Shown: in pieces, positions 54,428 to 63,575 of the stretch | Layout of the letters: the number at the start of each line of letters is the position of its first letter | Numbering within the stretch: the stretch's first letter is position 1 | NCBI RefSeq assembly: GCF_008806775.1 | Contig: NZ_WAEM01000004.1 | Span: 124,001 to 188,000, forward strand | Length of the DNA stretch: 64,000 bases | Direction: 5' to 3' | DNA from: Flavobacterium luteum | GTDB taxonomy: Bacteria > Bacteroidota > Bacteroidia > Flavobacteriales > Flavobacteriaceae | The notes under the pieces: generated by a model | The model's input: the letters and a program-made list of their open reading frames with translations, nothing else | The model's database searches: none | What the model was told of the DNA's origin: nothing | Program-made: the position numbers and the translations under genes

Positions 54428-55529
54428 AATACTTCACATTATTAAATCACTAGGTCGCGGTGGAGCAGAAATGCTATTGCCTGAGACTTTGAAGCAGCAT
54501 GATCAAGATCAATTTGAGTTTCATTATATCTATTTTTTACCTTGGAAAAATCAATTGGTTGAGTCTATTGAAAATGCAGGAGGGAAAGTAACCTGTTTTT
54601 CTGCTAAAAACAACATTCAACTCATTTTACATTTTACAAATATTATAAAATATTGCACCGAAAACCAAATACAACTTATTCATGCACACTTACCTTGGGC
54701 AGGTTTTGTTAGTAGGGCAGTTCATAAGTTAACGAATATTCCAGTCATTTATACAGAACATAATTTGCAGGAACGGTATCATTTTATAACAAAATATATC
54801 AATAAATGGACATTTAATTACCAAACCTTGGCTATTGGTGTTTCAGAAGATGTATTAAAGTCCATAATTAAAAATATTAATCCAAAAACAGCCTCTAAGA
54901 CAGTATTAAATGGAGCGAATACTCAGCATTTTACAAGGTGTATGCCAGAAGAAAGAACTTCAATAAGAAACCAATTTAATATTCCTGAAAATGCAATAGT
55001 GGTAGGTACTGTGGCTGTATTTCGTTTTCAAAAACGTCTCGATAAATGGATGGAAATCATGAAAGCAGCTATCGATGTAAATCCTAATATATATGGAATA
55101 GTTATTGGAGCTGGGGTTTTAGAAGAGGAGATTAAAGCAAAGTATGTAGAATTAAATCTAGAATCAAAAGTTTTTTTTGCAGGATTACAAGCCAATGTAA
55201 AACCCTATTATGAGGTAATGGATGTTTTTATGATGTGCTCTTCTTTTGAAGGCTTGCCAATAGCACTACTTGAAGCTATGAGTATGAGTTGCGCAGTTGT
55301 CTCAACCAATGCAGGAGGAATTAAAGAAGTATTGCGGGATGAAATTGACGGACTTATAGTTGATGTAGATAATTGGCCAAAACTGTCTACACTAATTGTT
55401 GAATTAGCAGATAATCCAGCAAAAATGGCCCATTTACAATCAAAAGCTAGACTTAGAGTAGAAAGTTCTTTTAGTATTAATACTATGGTAAAACAATTAG
55501 AAACCATATATCTTTCATACAAATTATGA
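54414..55529 (+). CDS. GT4 glycosyltransferase
   Basis: A 371-residue GT-B enzyme: IKILHIIKSLGRGGAEMLL at the start, HAHLPWAGFVSRAVH near 84, TEHNLQERYHF near 113, TVAVFRFQKRLDKWM near 199 and the E-x7-E motif in SSFEGLPIALLEAMSMSCA near 279. It overlaps the previous gene by 14 bases and the GNAT gene by four. Confidence 0.88.
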   Translation: MEKIKILHIIKSLGRGGAEMLLPETLKQHDQDQFEFHYIYFLPWKNQLVESIENAGGKVTCFSAKNNIQLILHFTNIIKYCTENQIQLIHAHLPWAGFVSRAVHKLTNIPVIYTEHNLQERYHFITKYINKWTFNYQTLAIGVSEDVLKSIIKNINPKTASKTVLNGANTQHFTRCMPEERTSIRNQFNIPENAIVVGTVAVFRFQKRLDKWMEIMKAAIDVNPNIYGIVIGAGVLEEEIKAKYVELNLESKVFFAGLQANVKPYYEVMDVFMMCSSFEGLPIALLEAMSMSCAVVSTNAGGIKEVLRDEIDGLIVDVDNWPKLSTLIVELADNPAKMAHLQSKARLRVESSFSINTMVKQLETIYLSYKL

Positions 55530-56467
55530 CAATTAAAACTTCTGAAGTAAATGATATTTCTGCTATAGTTGATTTGTTGAAACTAAGTTTGGGAGAAAGC
55601 GTAGTAGAAAAAACTGCAAATATTTGGAATTTTAAACATGTTGACAACCCATTCGGACATTCTCAGGTATTAGTAGCTCTAGAAAATGAAGCATTTATTG
55701 GGGTTAGGGCTTTTATGAAATGGAATTGGCAATTAGGTAATCATGTTTGGACAGCTTATAGAGCAGTAGATACGGCTACTCATCCTGATTTTCAGGGAAA
55801 AGGAATTTTTAAGAGACTTACTTTAAAAGCTTTAGACGACGTTCAAGAAAATCAAGAAACTTTTGTTTTTAATACACCTAATGATAAAAGTCGACCTGGA
55901 TATTTAAAAATGGGTTGGGTTATAGTTGATGCTTTGCCAATTACAATTGTACCAACAATAGGATATTTTTTTCAAAATATTTTCAAAAAAATGATTGTAA
56001 ATACTAATAAAATTGAGGATAAAAGATTGCAAGAACTTTGTGAAATTCACAATAAAGTTTTATCAGAAAATAACGTCATCTTTACCCCAAAGTCAGCATC
56101 ATATTTGAGATGGCGTTTTGAAAATAATCCAATGCAAAAATATAAAGTAGTATCTTCTAATGATTTCTATGTAGCGATGTACGTTAAAAAACGACGGCTT
56201 TTTAAGGAATTAAGAATAGTTGAAGTTATCAGTACAAATCAAAATTTAGTTGAAAATGAAATACGAAGTGTTATAGTTAATTATGCTTTCCAAAATCGAT
56301 GCTGGATAATGACATTGGCAAATAAAAATTTATTTTACTTTAGATTACATGGTAAATTTGGTCCTAAATTTACTTTTAAAGCACTAACAAAAAATGACTC
56401 ATTTATTAACAAAGCCTTAAACATTTACAATTGGAAGTATAGTTTAGGAGATTTAGAATTATTTTAG
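55526..56467 (+). CDS. GNAT-family N-acetyltransferase
   Basis: A 313-residue protein with a GNAT fold in its first half: TIKTSEVNDISAIVDLLKL at the start, YRAVDTATHPDFQGKGIFKRL near 73-94 as the acetyl-CoA binding segment, and FNTPNDKSRPGYLKMGW near 114. The second half shows the YLRWRFENNP segment found in a larger GNAT subgroup of polysaccharide loci. Substrate unknown; acylation of an amino sugar is likely from context. It overlaps the GT4 gene by four bases and the membrane protein gene starts at the next base. Confidence 0.8.
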   Translation: MTIKTSEVNDISAIVDLLKLSLGESVVEKTANIWNFKHVDNPFGHSQVLVALENEAFIGVRAFMKWNWQLGNHVWTAYRAVDTATHPDFQGKGIFKRLTLKALDDVQENQETFVFNTPNDKSRPGYLKMGWVIVDALPITIVPTIGYFFQNIFKKMIVNTNKIEDKRLQELCEIHNKVLSENNVIFTPKSASYLRWRFENNPMQKYKVVSSNDFYVAMYVKKRRLFKELRIVEVISTNQNLVENEIRSVIVNYAFQNRCWIMTLANKNLFYFRLHGKFGPKFTFKALTKNDSFINKALNIYNWKYSLGDLELF

Positions 56468-57667
56468 ATGATAGACATTGATTTTGTTCTCACTTTAATT
56501 TTCTTATTTTTTGCAAACAATTTTATGCTAAATAATTTAGCAAAAAAATATTCGTTTTTTGATAAAAAATTAATGATGAAATTGTTATGGTATCATCTTT
56601 CTTTTTTCGTAATTTATTTTATTTACAGCCTTGTATATGGTACTGATGCTGGAATATATTACATAGAAGCCTCTTCAATTTGGGATGATTGGTTTATTAA
56701 TTTTAGAACAGGTACTAAATTCATCAGTTTTTTTGCGGCTCCATTTATTCAGCTGGGACTTTCATATTCCTCGATGATGCTTGTTTTTGCTTGGATGGGT
56801 TATATTGGTTTTGTTTATGCTTATCTCTATTTTAAAGAAAACATTCCAATCAACGTAATTGTATTTGGACGATTTGATTTGCTTACATTACTCCTTTTCC
56901 TTCCTAATATGCATTTTTGGACAGCATCTTTAGGTAAAGGATCAATGATTTTTATGGGATTAATGCTTTTTACTTTTGCGGTAAAATATCCTCAAAAAAG
57001 AGTTATCCCTCTTATTATTGGAGGTTTTTTTATTTATATGGTTCGTCCCCACGTTATGCTTTTTGTCTTAGTTGGTGTAATGGTTGGAATATTGTTTGGT
57101 AAAGGAAAGACTAGTATTGGTATTAAACTTCTTGTAATAGTTGCTTCTTTAGGTTTTTTAGTAGCTGCAAGTAGTTCTATTTTAGCAGTAGCTAAATTAG
57201 AAAATTCTGAAAATGTAGTAGATGATTTTGAAGATTTTACTCAGGCAAGTGCTTCAAGGCTTGAAAGCTCTGCTGATTCAGGAGTATCAATGTCTAATTA
57301 TGCTTTGCCCTTAAAATTGTTTACCTTCTGGTTTCGGCCATTATTTATTGATTCTCCTGGGTTAGTTGGACAATTTAGTTCGATAGAAAATTTAATTTAT
57401 TTGTTGTTATTTGCTAAAATTATGAATATGCGTTTCGTTCGTTTTATTCTAAAAGCACCCTATATGGTAAAAATGTCTGCTATAGTTTTTTTATTGTCTT
57501 CATTTGCGTTAACCTTTGTTATGTCTAATTTAGGAATTATTATGAGACAAAAGTCTATGGTAATGTATTTTGGTTTTTTTGTAATTTACTATTTTTTAGG
57601 TTTAGAAAAATGGAAGTATTTGGAAAAAATGAAGCAAAAAAATATTTCCATACCAGAAGCAGTTTAA
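56468..57667 (+). CDS. Multi-pass membrane protein, Wzy-like candidate, paralogue 1
   Basis: A 399-residue protein with about ten hydrophobic helices. I do not recognise a named family, but it shares a motif series with the protein encoded at 58669: LPNMHFWTASLGKGSMIFMG near residue 144, VRPHVML near 194, FWFRPLFIDSP near 283 followed by SSIENL, and NLGIIMRQKSMVMYF near 357. A large loop with acidic residues lies near 245-280. Membrane topology, size and setting in a polysaccharide cluster fit an O-antigen polymerase-like role, but there is no direct proof. Confidence 0.6.
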   Translation: MIDIDFVLTLIFLFFANNFMLNNLAKKYSFFDKKLMMKLLWYHLSFFVIYFIYSLVYGTDAGIYYIEASSIWDDWFINFRTGTKFISFFAAPFIQLGLSYSSMMLVFAWMGYIGFVYAYLYFKENIPINVIVFGRFDLLTLLLFLPNMHFWTASLGKGSMIFMGLMLFTFAVKYPQKRVIPLIIGGFFIYMVRPHVMLFVLVGVMVGILFGKGKTSIGIKLLVIVASLGFLVAASSSILAVAKLENSENVVDDFEDFTQASASRLESSADSGVSMSNYALPLKLFTFWFRPLFIDSPGLVGQFSSIENLIYLLLFAKIMNMRFVRFILKAPYMVKMSAIVFLLSSFALTFVMSNLGIIMRQKSMVMYFGFFVIYYFLGLEKWKYLEKMKQKNISIPEAV

Positions 57668-57678
57668 AAAAAATGTAA

Positions 57679-58635
57679 ATGAAAAATGGAACACTAGTTA
57701 TTTCTCTAGATTTTGAACTAATATGGGGTATATTTGATCATGCAGATATATTAAATAAAAAACAATATTTTGACAATACATTGAACGTAATTCCTGAAAT
57801 TATAGAATGTTTTGACAAGAATGAAGTTCGTGCAACTTGGGCTACAGTGGGAATGCTTTTTAATGATAATTGGGAAGAATGGGTGGCAAATAGTCCAAAC
57901 AATAAACCCACCTATCAAAACGAAAAATTAGATGCCTATGCCTACGGAGCAATGCATAGGAAATCAGGTTTAGATCGATTTTTTTTCGCCCCAAATTTAA
58001 TTAAAGAGATTCAGCAGGCTAAAGGTCAAGAAGTAGGGACTCATACATATTCTCATTATTATTGTTTAGAATCAGGTCAAAATGAAGAACAATTTGCATC
58101 TGATATTGATATAGCGATTAAATTAGCTAGTAAATTCAACATTAATCTTAAGTCTCTTGTATTTCCCAGAAACCAATTTAATGAATCCTATTTAGCATGT
58201 TGTGCTCAAAAAGGATTAAGTTCTGTTCGTTCTAATCCAAATGTTTGGTATTGGAATACAATGGCTCCACAAACAATTGCAACAAAAGTTTTTCGAACCG
58301 CCGACGCTTACTTTCCACTAGGCACAAAATCATATGGAGCAGATAGTTTAATAAAAAATATTCCTTTATGTCAGCCCTCAAGTCGGTTTTTAAGACCACA
58401 ACATACAATAGAGTTGATAAATTCATTACGATTGAATCGTATAAAAAATGAGATTATACAAGCTGCTCAAAAAGGTGAAGTGTATCATTTATGGTGGCAT
58501 CCTCATAATTTTGGTATAGACCCTGAAGGGGCAATTAAAACATTAAAAGCAATTATAGAAGTGTACACCTATTGTAAAGATAATTTTGGAATGGAAAGTA
58601 AAACTATGCAAGAGTTACAGCTTGATGTTTCGTAA
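57679..58635 (+). CDS. Polysaccharide deacetylase (CE4-like)
   Basis: A 318-residue NodB-homology protein. The first metal and base motif is in SLDFELIWG near residue 9, ATWATVGMLF near 52 is the usual second strand, and GTHTYSHYYC near 116 is the metal-binding HxxxH. VFPRNQF near 161 and LWWHPHNFG near 271 complete the family motifs. No signal peptide is seen, so it probably acts in the cytoplasm on a lipid-linked or nucleotide-linked N-acetyl sugar. It sits between two paralogous membrane protein genes. Confidence 0.85.
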   Translation: MKNGTLVISLDFELIWGIFDHADILNKKQYFDNTLNVIPEIIECFDKNEVRATWATVGMLFNDNWEEWVANSPNNKPTYQNEKLDAYAYGAMHRKSGLDRFFFAPNLIKEIQQAKGQEVGTHTYSHYYCLESGQNEEQFASDIDIAIKLASKFNINLKSLVFPRNQFNESYLACCAQKGLSSVRSNPNVWYWNTMAPQTIATKVFRTADAYFPLGTKSYGADSLIKNIPLCQPSSRFLRPQHTIELINSLRLNRIKNEIIQAAQKGEVYHLWWHPHNFGIDPEGAIKTLKAIIEVYTYCKDNFGMESKTMQELQLDVS

Positions 58636-58668
58636 TTTTATAAGAATTAATTATTTTATTTAACAAGT

Positions 58669-59778
58669 TTGAATAAAAAACACTTTATTTATTTGCCAAC
58701 TTTATTTCAAAAACAATGGATATCAATTCTATTTATTTATCATTGTTTATTTATTTATTTTGCATACATAATTAGAATTGTTAGAGGTAAATCTGACGCT
58801 TTATTATATTGGGCTATAACTTTTGATATAGATAAATATTCATGGTTGTCATTTGCTAAATTTGGAACTCCATTTATTATTTTTATTAATTATCCTTTTA
58901 TAAAATTAGGATTTCCCTTTTGGTTTGGATTTATACTTTATGGCTTAGTTGGTTTTTTGGGAGTTTTAATGTACATTAAATGGATTCATATTGTTTTGGG
59001 AACAAAATGGTTTATTCAAGGGTTTAATATGATTCCAGTTTTGTATTTTTTACCAAATTTACATTTTTGGACTTCAGGATTAGGAAAAGAACCTTTAGTT
59101 TTCTTCGGTTTAGCTTCTGTATTCTATGCATTTACAATAGAAGCATATAAATCATTTAGTTTTGTTGTAGGCGCTTTACTGATACTAATTATAAGACCAC
59201 ATGTGGCATTGATGTTGCTTTTATCTTGGGCTCTAGTTTATTTTTTCAAAAGAAAAATCTCGCTTAAAAAAAGGTTGTTATTTACTTTGATATATGTTTT
59301 AATTTTGTCATTTCTTTTATATATAGTTTTTAAAATGACCCATATTCGATATTGGGATTGGCAGCGGATTAATTATTTTAACGAGTATTCTATACATTCT
59401 TTTCGATTCTCAGGTTCTTATGTGCCAATGTTAGATTATAATTGGTTTTATAAGATGTTTTCTTTCTATTTCAGACCTTTATTTTATGATGCAAATTCAA
59501 TTTTATCTCTTTTTTCAAGTCTAGAAAATGTTTTTGTTCTTAGTATTCATATTATTGGTTTGTACTTTATAGTAAGATTTAGAAATAAAATCATCTTTAC
59601 AGAATGGTTAAAATGGATTTTAGTATTTACTCTAGTTTGTGGAATTCTTTACGTGGAGCGATACGCTAATTTAGGTATTTTTATGAGAACAAAAATGATG
59701 TTTCAGCCCTTTATCATAGTTGGTTTGCTTTTCATTATCAAACAAAGTTTTACGTTTCAGCGCTCTAAAATCATATGA
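58669..59778 (+). CDS. Multi-pass membrane protein, Wzy-like candidate, paralogue 2
   Basis: A 369-residue protein with about nine hydrophobic helices. The start is TTG at 58669 because no ATG occurs near the beginning. It shares with the protein at 56468 the motifs LPNLHFWTSGLGKEPLVFFG near residue 128, IRPHVAL near 175, FYFRPLFYDAN near 268 followed by SSLENV, and NLGIFMRTKMMFQPF near 334. The conserved Lys, His and Arg residues suggest a catalytic membrane protein, possibly a polymerase or ligase of a new family. It overlaps the next GT4 gene by four bases. Confidence 0.6.
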   Translation: MNKKHFIYLPTLFQKQWISILFIYHCLFIYFAYIIRIVRGKSDALLYWAITFDIDKYSWLSFAKFGTPFIIFINYPFIKLGFPFWFGFILYGLVGFLGVLMYIKWIHIVLGTKWFIQGFNMIPVLYFLPNLHFWTSGLGKEPLVFFGLASVFYAFTIEAYKSFSFVVGALLILIIRPHVALMLLLSWALVYFFKRKISLKKRLLFTLIYVLILSFLLYIVFKMTHIRYWDWQRINYFNEYSIHSFRFSGSYVPMLDYNWFYKMFSFYFRPLFYDANSILSLFSSLENVFVLSIHIIGLYFIVRFRNKIIFTEWLKWILVFTLVCGILYVERYANLGIFMRTKMMFQPFIIVGLLFIIKQSFTFQRSKII

Positions 59779-60932
59779 AAGAAAAAATTATTCGTATCAC
59801 TACGGTTCCAATTTCTTTAGAAAAATTACTCTCAGGGCAATTGCGTTTTATGAGTTCTTTTTATGATGTAATTGCTGTTTCTTCTGAGAAAGAGAATTTA
59901 GAAAAATTAGGTAAAGCTCAAGAAGTTCCTGTTTTTCATCTTGAAATGACAAGAAAAATAACGCCAATAAAAGATATAATAGCTGTTATTAAATTATTTT
60001 TATTCTTAAAAAAAACAAAACCATTAATAGTTCATTCTCATACTCCAAAAGCGGGAATTGTTGGTATGTTGGCGGCAAAATTAGCTGGAGTTCCTCACAG
60101 GTTGCATACCGTAGCAGGTTTGCCATTGTTAGAAGTTACAGGTTTAAAAAGGAAACTATTAAATGTGGTAGAAAAATTCACTTATGCTTGTGCTAACAAA
60201 GTGTACCCAAATTCTTTTGGATTAAGAGATATTATAATTGAAAATAATTTTTGTGAACCAGAAAAACTAAAAGTTTTGGCCAATGGAAGTTCCAACGGAA
60301 TTGACACTTCTTATTTTAACTCTGAATTGTTTTCAGTAAATCAAAATTTGAATCTAAAAAACGAATTAGGAATTCATCCAGACGATTTTGTTTTTGTTTT
60401 TGTAGGGCGTTTAGTTCGTGATAAAGGTATTAATGAAATGGTTCTTGCTTTCGAACTGTTGCAAAAAGAAAATGCTAAAATAAAATTACTTTTAGTTGGC
60501 GATTATGAAAATGATTTAGACCCACTATCAAGCACAACAGTCAATAGCATAAATACAAATAATTCTATACTTGCTGTGGGTTTTAAAAATGATGTTAGAC
60601 CTTATTTTGCAATTGCAAATACACTTGTTTTTCCTAGTTATCGGGAAGGTTTTCCTAATGTTGTGATGCAGGCTGGAGCCATGAATTTGCCATGTATAGT
60701 CTCAAATATTAACGGTTGCAATGAAATAATAATAGAAAAAGAGAATGGATTTATAATTCCAGTAAAAAATGACTTAGCCATTTTTGAAGCCATGAAAAAA
60801 ATCTTGTCAAATACTTTATTAACTACAAAAATGAAAACGAATTCACGGGCAATGATTGTTTCTAGATACGAACAAAAGGTTGTTTGGGATGCCATTCTTT
60901 CAGAATATCGTACTTTTGATCCAAGAATTTAA
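59775..60932 (+). CDS. GT4 glycosyltransferase (PglA/WbnK-like)
   Basis: A 385-residue GT-B enzyme: IRITTVPISLEKLLSGQLRF at the start, VHSHTPKAGIVGMLAAKLAG near 88 and HTVAGLPLLEVTG near 113, the pattern of PglA/WbpT-type enzymes that add the second sugar to a lipid-linked first sugar. The donor-site motif is SYREGFPNVVMQAGAMNLP near 290. It directly precedes the gene for a short phosphoglycosyltransferase, the usual arrangement for such pairs. Confidence 0.87.
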   Translation: MKEKIIRITTVPISLEKLLSGQLRFMSSFYDVIAVSSEKENLEKLGKAQEVPVFHLEMTRKITPIKDIIAVIKLFLFLKKTKPLIVHSHTPKAGIVGMLAAKLAGVPHRLHTVAGLPLLEVTGLKRKLLNVVEKFTYACANKVYPNSFGLRDIIIENNFCEPEKLKVLANGSSNGIDTSYFNSELFSVNQNLNLKNELGIHPDDFVFVFVGRLVRDKGINEMVLAFELLQKENAKIKLLLVGDYENDLDPLSSTTVNSINTNNSILAVGFKNDVRPYFAIANTLVFPSYREGFPNVVMQAGAMNLPCIVSNINGCNEIIIEKENGFIIPVKNDLAIFEAMKKILSNTLLTTKMKTNSRAMIVSRYEQKVVWDAILSEYRTFDPRI

Positions 60933-60973
60933 ATGCGAATTATATTTGCCAATGAAAAATAATTTACAACGAA

Positions 60974-61603
60974 ATGTATAAATCAATAGTTAAACCATTT
61001 TTCGATTTTAGTATAGCATTTCTTGGATTTGTAATATTGTCTCCTGTTTTTTTAGCAGTAACTTTTTTATTGTTTATAGCTAATAATGGGAAACCTTTTT
61101 TCTTTCAATTGCGTCCCGGTAAAAATGGTAATATTTTTAAAATCGTTAAGTTTAAAACCATGAACGATAAAAAAGATAAAAAAGGTAATTTGCTTTCAGA
61201 CGCAGAAAGACTTACAAAAGTAGGTTCATTTGTTAGAAAGACTTCTTTAGATGAAATACCTCAATTGCTGAATGTAATAAAAGGCGAAATGAGTTTAATA
61301 GGGCCACGACCTTTACTGCCAAGTTATTTAGAAATATATAGTGATTTTGAAAATAGGCGTCATGAAGTTAAACCTGGAATTACAGGTTGGGCTCAAGTTA
61401 ATGGGAGAAATACCATCTCATGGGATGAAAAATTTGAATACGATGTTTGGTATGTTGATCATGTGTCAGTTGTGTTGGATTTGAAAATACTCTTTATCAC
61501 TATAAAAAAAGTACTCATTAGAGAAGGAATAAGTAATAATGATGGACACATAAGTATGCCAGCATTTACAGAATATTATGAAGAAAAAAATAAAAAACCA
61601 TGA
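60974..61603 (+). CDS. Short phosphoglycosyltransferase (PglC type)
   Basis: A 209-residue monotopic membrane enzyme with one re-entrant hydrophobic segment near residues 10-35. FFFQLRPGKNGNIFKIVKFKTM near 42 carries the catalytic region; SFVRKTSLDEIPQLLNV near 84 and GPRPLLPSYLEIY near 111 follow; PGITGWAQVNGRNTISW near 136 is typical. It loads the first sugar-1-phosphate, often a di-N-acetylated or acetamido sugar, on undecaprenyl phosphate. It overlaps the ATP-grasp gene by four bases, where an acetyltransferase gene is usually found. Confidence 0.92.
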   Translation: MYKSIVKPFFDFSIAFLGFVILSPVFLAVTFLLFIANNGKPFFFQLRPGKNGNIFKIVKFKTMNDKKDKKGNLLSDAERLTKVGSFVRKTSLDEIPQLLNVIKGEMSLIGPRPLLPSYLEIYSDFENRRHEVKPGITGWAQVNGRNTISWDEKFEYDVWYVDHVSVVLDLKILFITIKKVLIREGISNNDGHISMPAFTEYYEEKNKKP

Positions 61604-62649
61604 TTAAAAACGTTTTGGTAACAGGTGCTGGTGCTTTATTAGGGCAAGGTATTTTACGATTATTACAAATATCAGATTTTCCAAAGAAAATATTTACTGC
61701 CGATCCTGACCCAAGGTCTTCTGGACATTGGTTAGGAGATTATGCATTAACTTTGCCTAAAGTTAACGAAGACAATTATAGTAAAGTTGTAGAAGAAATT
61801 ATCGTTAAATATAAGATAGATGCTGTATTGGTAGGTACAGATGTTGAATTACCCTTTTTTGCAAAACATAAAGATATTTTTTTAAAAAAATACAATTGTA
61901 AAGTTGTGGTAAGTAGTGAAGAAGTTATTACTATTGCGAATAATAAATTTTTAACTTCCTCTTTTTTGGAGGAAAATAATTTTCCATATCCATTTTCTGT
62001 AATGGCAAACAACAAAAGCAAACTGCTAGAAATTGAAGAAAAGTTGGGGTTTCCATTATTTGCAAAACCATTTGATGGTGCTCGATCATTAGGAATTATG
62101 AAGATAGAAAATCATGAAGAATTAATGGCTATTTACCATCCAGAAAGTAATTTGGTGGTTCAACAATTTTTGTCAGAATCAGAGGGTGAGTTTACCTCAG
62201 GGTGTATAGTTGTAGATGGTAAGTGTAAAGCAATTGTTACACTGAAACGTGATTTAAGAGACGGCAATACCTATAGAGCCTATATTGATGAGGAAACGTC
62301 AAAATATGATTCATTTATAATTCCAATTGCCGAAAAGTTAAATCCAGATGGACCCGTAAATTTTCAATTTCGAATTTTTAATGGCAAGCCTGTTATTTTT
62401 GAAATTAATGGACGTTTCAGCGGAACAACTCCATTAAGACATTTCTTCGGGTTTAATGAAGTAGAAGAGTTGTTGAAATACTATTTTTTTGGAACAGAAA
62501 TTAACAAACCAATACTCAAAAACGGTTTAGTTTTAAGGACTTGGTCAGATGTTTTTGTAGACGAAAAAGAATTCAATACTCTTAAAAAAGAAGGAGAATA
62601 TGAGAACTTAAAACCTGATTTTTATAATTTTAGTCTAAAAAATAGGTAA
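61600..62649 (+). CDS. ATP-grasp ligase-like protein, copy 2
   Basis: A 349-residue protein with the same layout as the one at 33632: a Rossmann-like start (NVLVTGAGALLGQGILRLL), a central ATP-grasp fold with FAKPFDGARSLGIMKI near 155, FLSESEGEFTSGC near 190, and the metal-binding FEINGRFSGTTPLRH near 267. It is coupled to the phosphoglycosyltransferase gene by a four-base overlap, so its substrate is likely tied to the first sugar. Addition of an amino acid or other carboxylate is inferred from the family only. The stop codon overlaps the start of the conserved leader copy B. Confidence 0.8.
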   Translation: MIKNVLVTGAGALLGQGILRLLQISDFPKKIFTADPDPRSSGHWLGDYALTLPKVNEDNYSKVVEEIIVKYKIDAVLVGTDVELPFFAKHKDIFLKKYNCKVVVSSEEVITIANNKFLTSSFLEENNFPYPFSVMANNKSKLLEIEEKLGFPLFAKPFDGARSLGIMKIENHEELMAIYHPESNLVVQQFLSESEGEFTSGCIVVDGKCKAIVTLKRDLRDGNTYRAYIDEETSKYDSFIIPIAEKLNPDGPVNFQFRIFNGKPVIFEINGRFSGTTPLRHFFGFNEVEELLKYYFFGTEINKPILKNGLVLRTWSDVFVDEKEFNTLKKEGEYENLKPDFYNFSLKNR

Positions 62650-62743
62650 TGAAATCGCCATTAACAAGTAGTTTACGTAAGTATACACCTTTAAATTATT
62701 AAGCGATACCATATATGACCACTAATAAATAATTTTTACATAT
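62649..62743 (+). repeat. Conserved 95-base leader, copy B
   Basis: Begins with the same 12 bases as copy A (18188) at exactly the same distance from the start codon, and shares ACACCT, CGATA, ATATATGACC and ACATATATGAAAA. The first ATG opens a 17-codon frame, also starting Met-Lys-Ser-Pro, that ends before the gene. The TAAGTTTG promoter element of copy A is not preserved here. See finding on the two leaders. Confidence 0.65.
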
Positions 62744-63553
62744 ATGAAAACAGCCGTAGTTGTTGGTGCAAATGGTTTTCTAGGAAGTGCTTTAGTGGAT
62801 AAACTTTTATCTCAAAACCATAATGTTGTTGCAATTTATAATTCAAGTTTCAATAAAATAAATAAGTTAGCAACTATTTATACAAAGACTCAACTTTTTG
62901 AATCAGAAATTCTGCCTGATTATATATACTATCTGCCAGGAAATTACTCTCTAACTCATCATGAAATGTTACAACTAAATGATGATTTGTATCAATATTC
63001 ATTAAAGTTTGCAAACTCAAAAATGGTGTACATATCGAGTACTAATGTTTATGGTAATTCCGATGAAATTATAACAGAGGATTCCGTTTTCAATAATCCT
63101 GGCTTATATGCGCTTTCAAAATTATCTGGAGAATTTATTGTAAGCGCCATGAAACATTTTTCGATTTTAAGATTGACTTATGTCTATGGACCTGGGATTG
63201 CTAATAAATCATTTATCCCTCAAATCATCGATGCTGCGAGAAATAATAAAAAAATAACTTTATTCGGAAAAGGAGAAAGAAAACAAGATTACATATATAT
63301 TGATGATGCAGTAAGTCTATGTATTGCATGTTTACAAAGCCATGATAATAATCGATATCTTGGTGCGACAGGAATTTCAGTTTCAAATAAAGAAATTGCT
63401 GAGGAAATAAGAAAGCATACAGGAAGCTCTATAGAATTTATTGGTGATGAAACAGGGAAATCATTTTTTTTCAATCCAATAAAAACTTTTAAAGAGCTAA
63501 ATTGGTCTCCTCAAACAGCAATTTCTAAGGGAATAAAACTAATGTTGTCCTAA
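62744..63553 (+). CDS. NAD-dependent epimerase/dehydratase, possible UDP-sugar 4-ketoreductase
   Basis: A 269-residue SDR protein, shorter than the epimerases elsewhere in the window. VVGANGFLGSALVDKLL near residue 5 is the cofactor motif, ISSTNVYGNSDE near 97, the catalytic YALSK near 121, LRLTYVYGPG near 140 and DYIYIDDAV near 178. The short type followed by a phosphoglycosyltransferase resembles the WbpV / WbpL pair, in which a 4-ketoreductase makes UDP-QuiNAc or UDP-FucNAc that the transferase then uses. That role is inferred from gene order. It has its own conserved leader. Confidence 0.78.
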   Translation: MKTAVVVGANGFLGSALVDKLLSQNHNVVAIYNSSFNKINKLATIYTKTQLFESEILPDYIYYLPGNYSLTHHEMLQLNDDLYQYSLKFANSKMVYISSTNVYGNSDEIITEDSVFNNPGLYALSKLSGEFIVSAMKHFSILRLTYVYGPGIANKSFIPQIIDAARNNKKITLFGKGERKQDYIYIDDAVSLCIACLQSHDNNRYLGATGISVSNKEIAEEIRKHTGSSIEFIGDETGKSFFFNPIKTFKELNWSPQTAISKGIKLMLS

Positions 63554-63575
63554 ATTCTATTAAGAAAATAAATCA

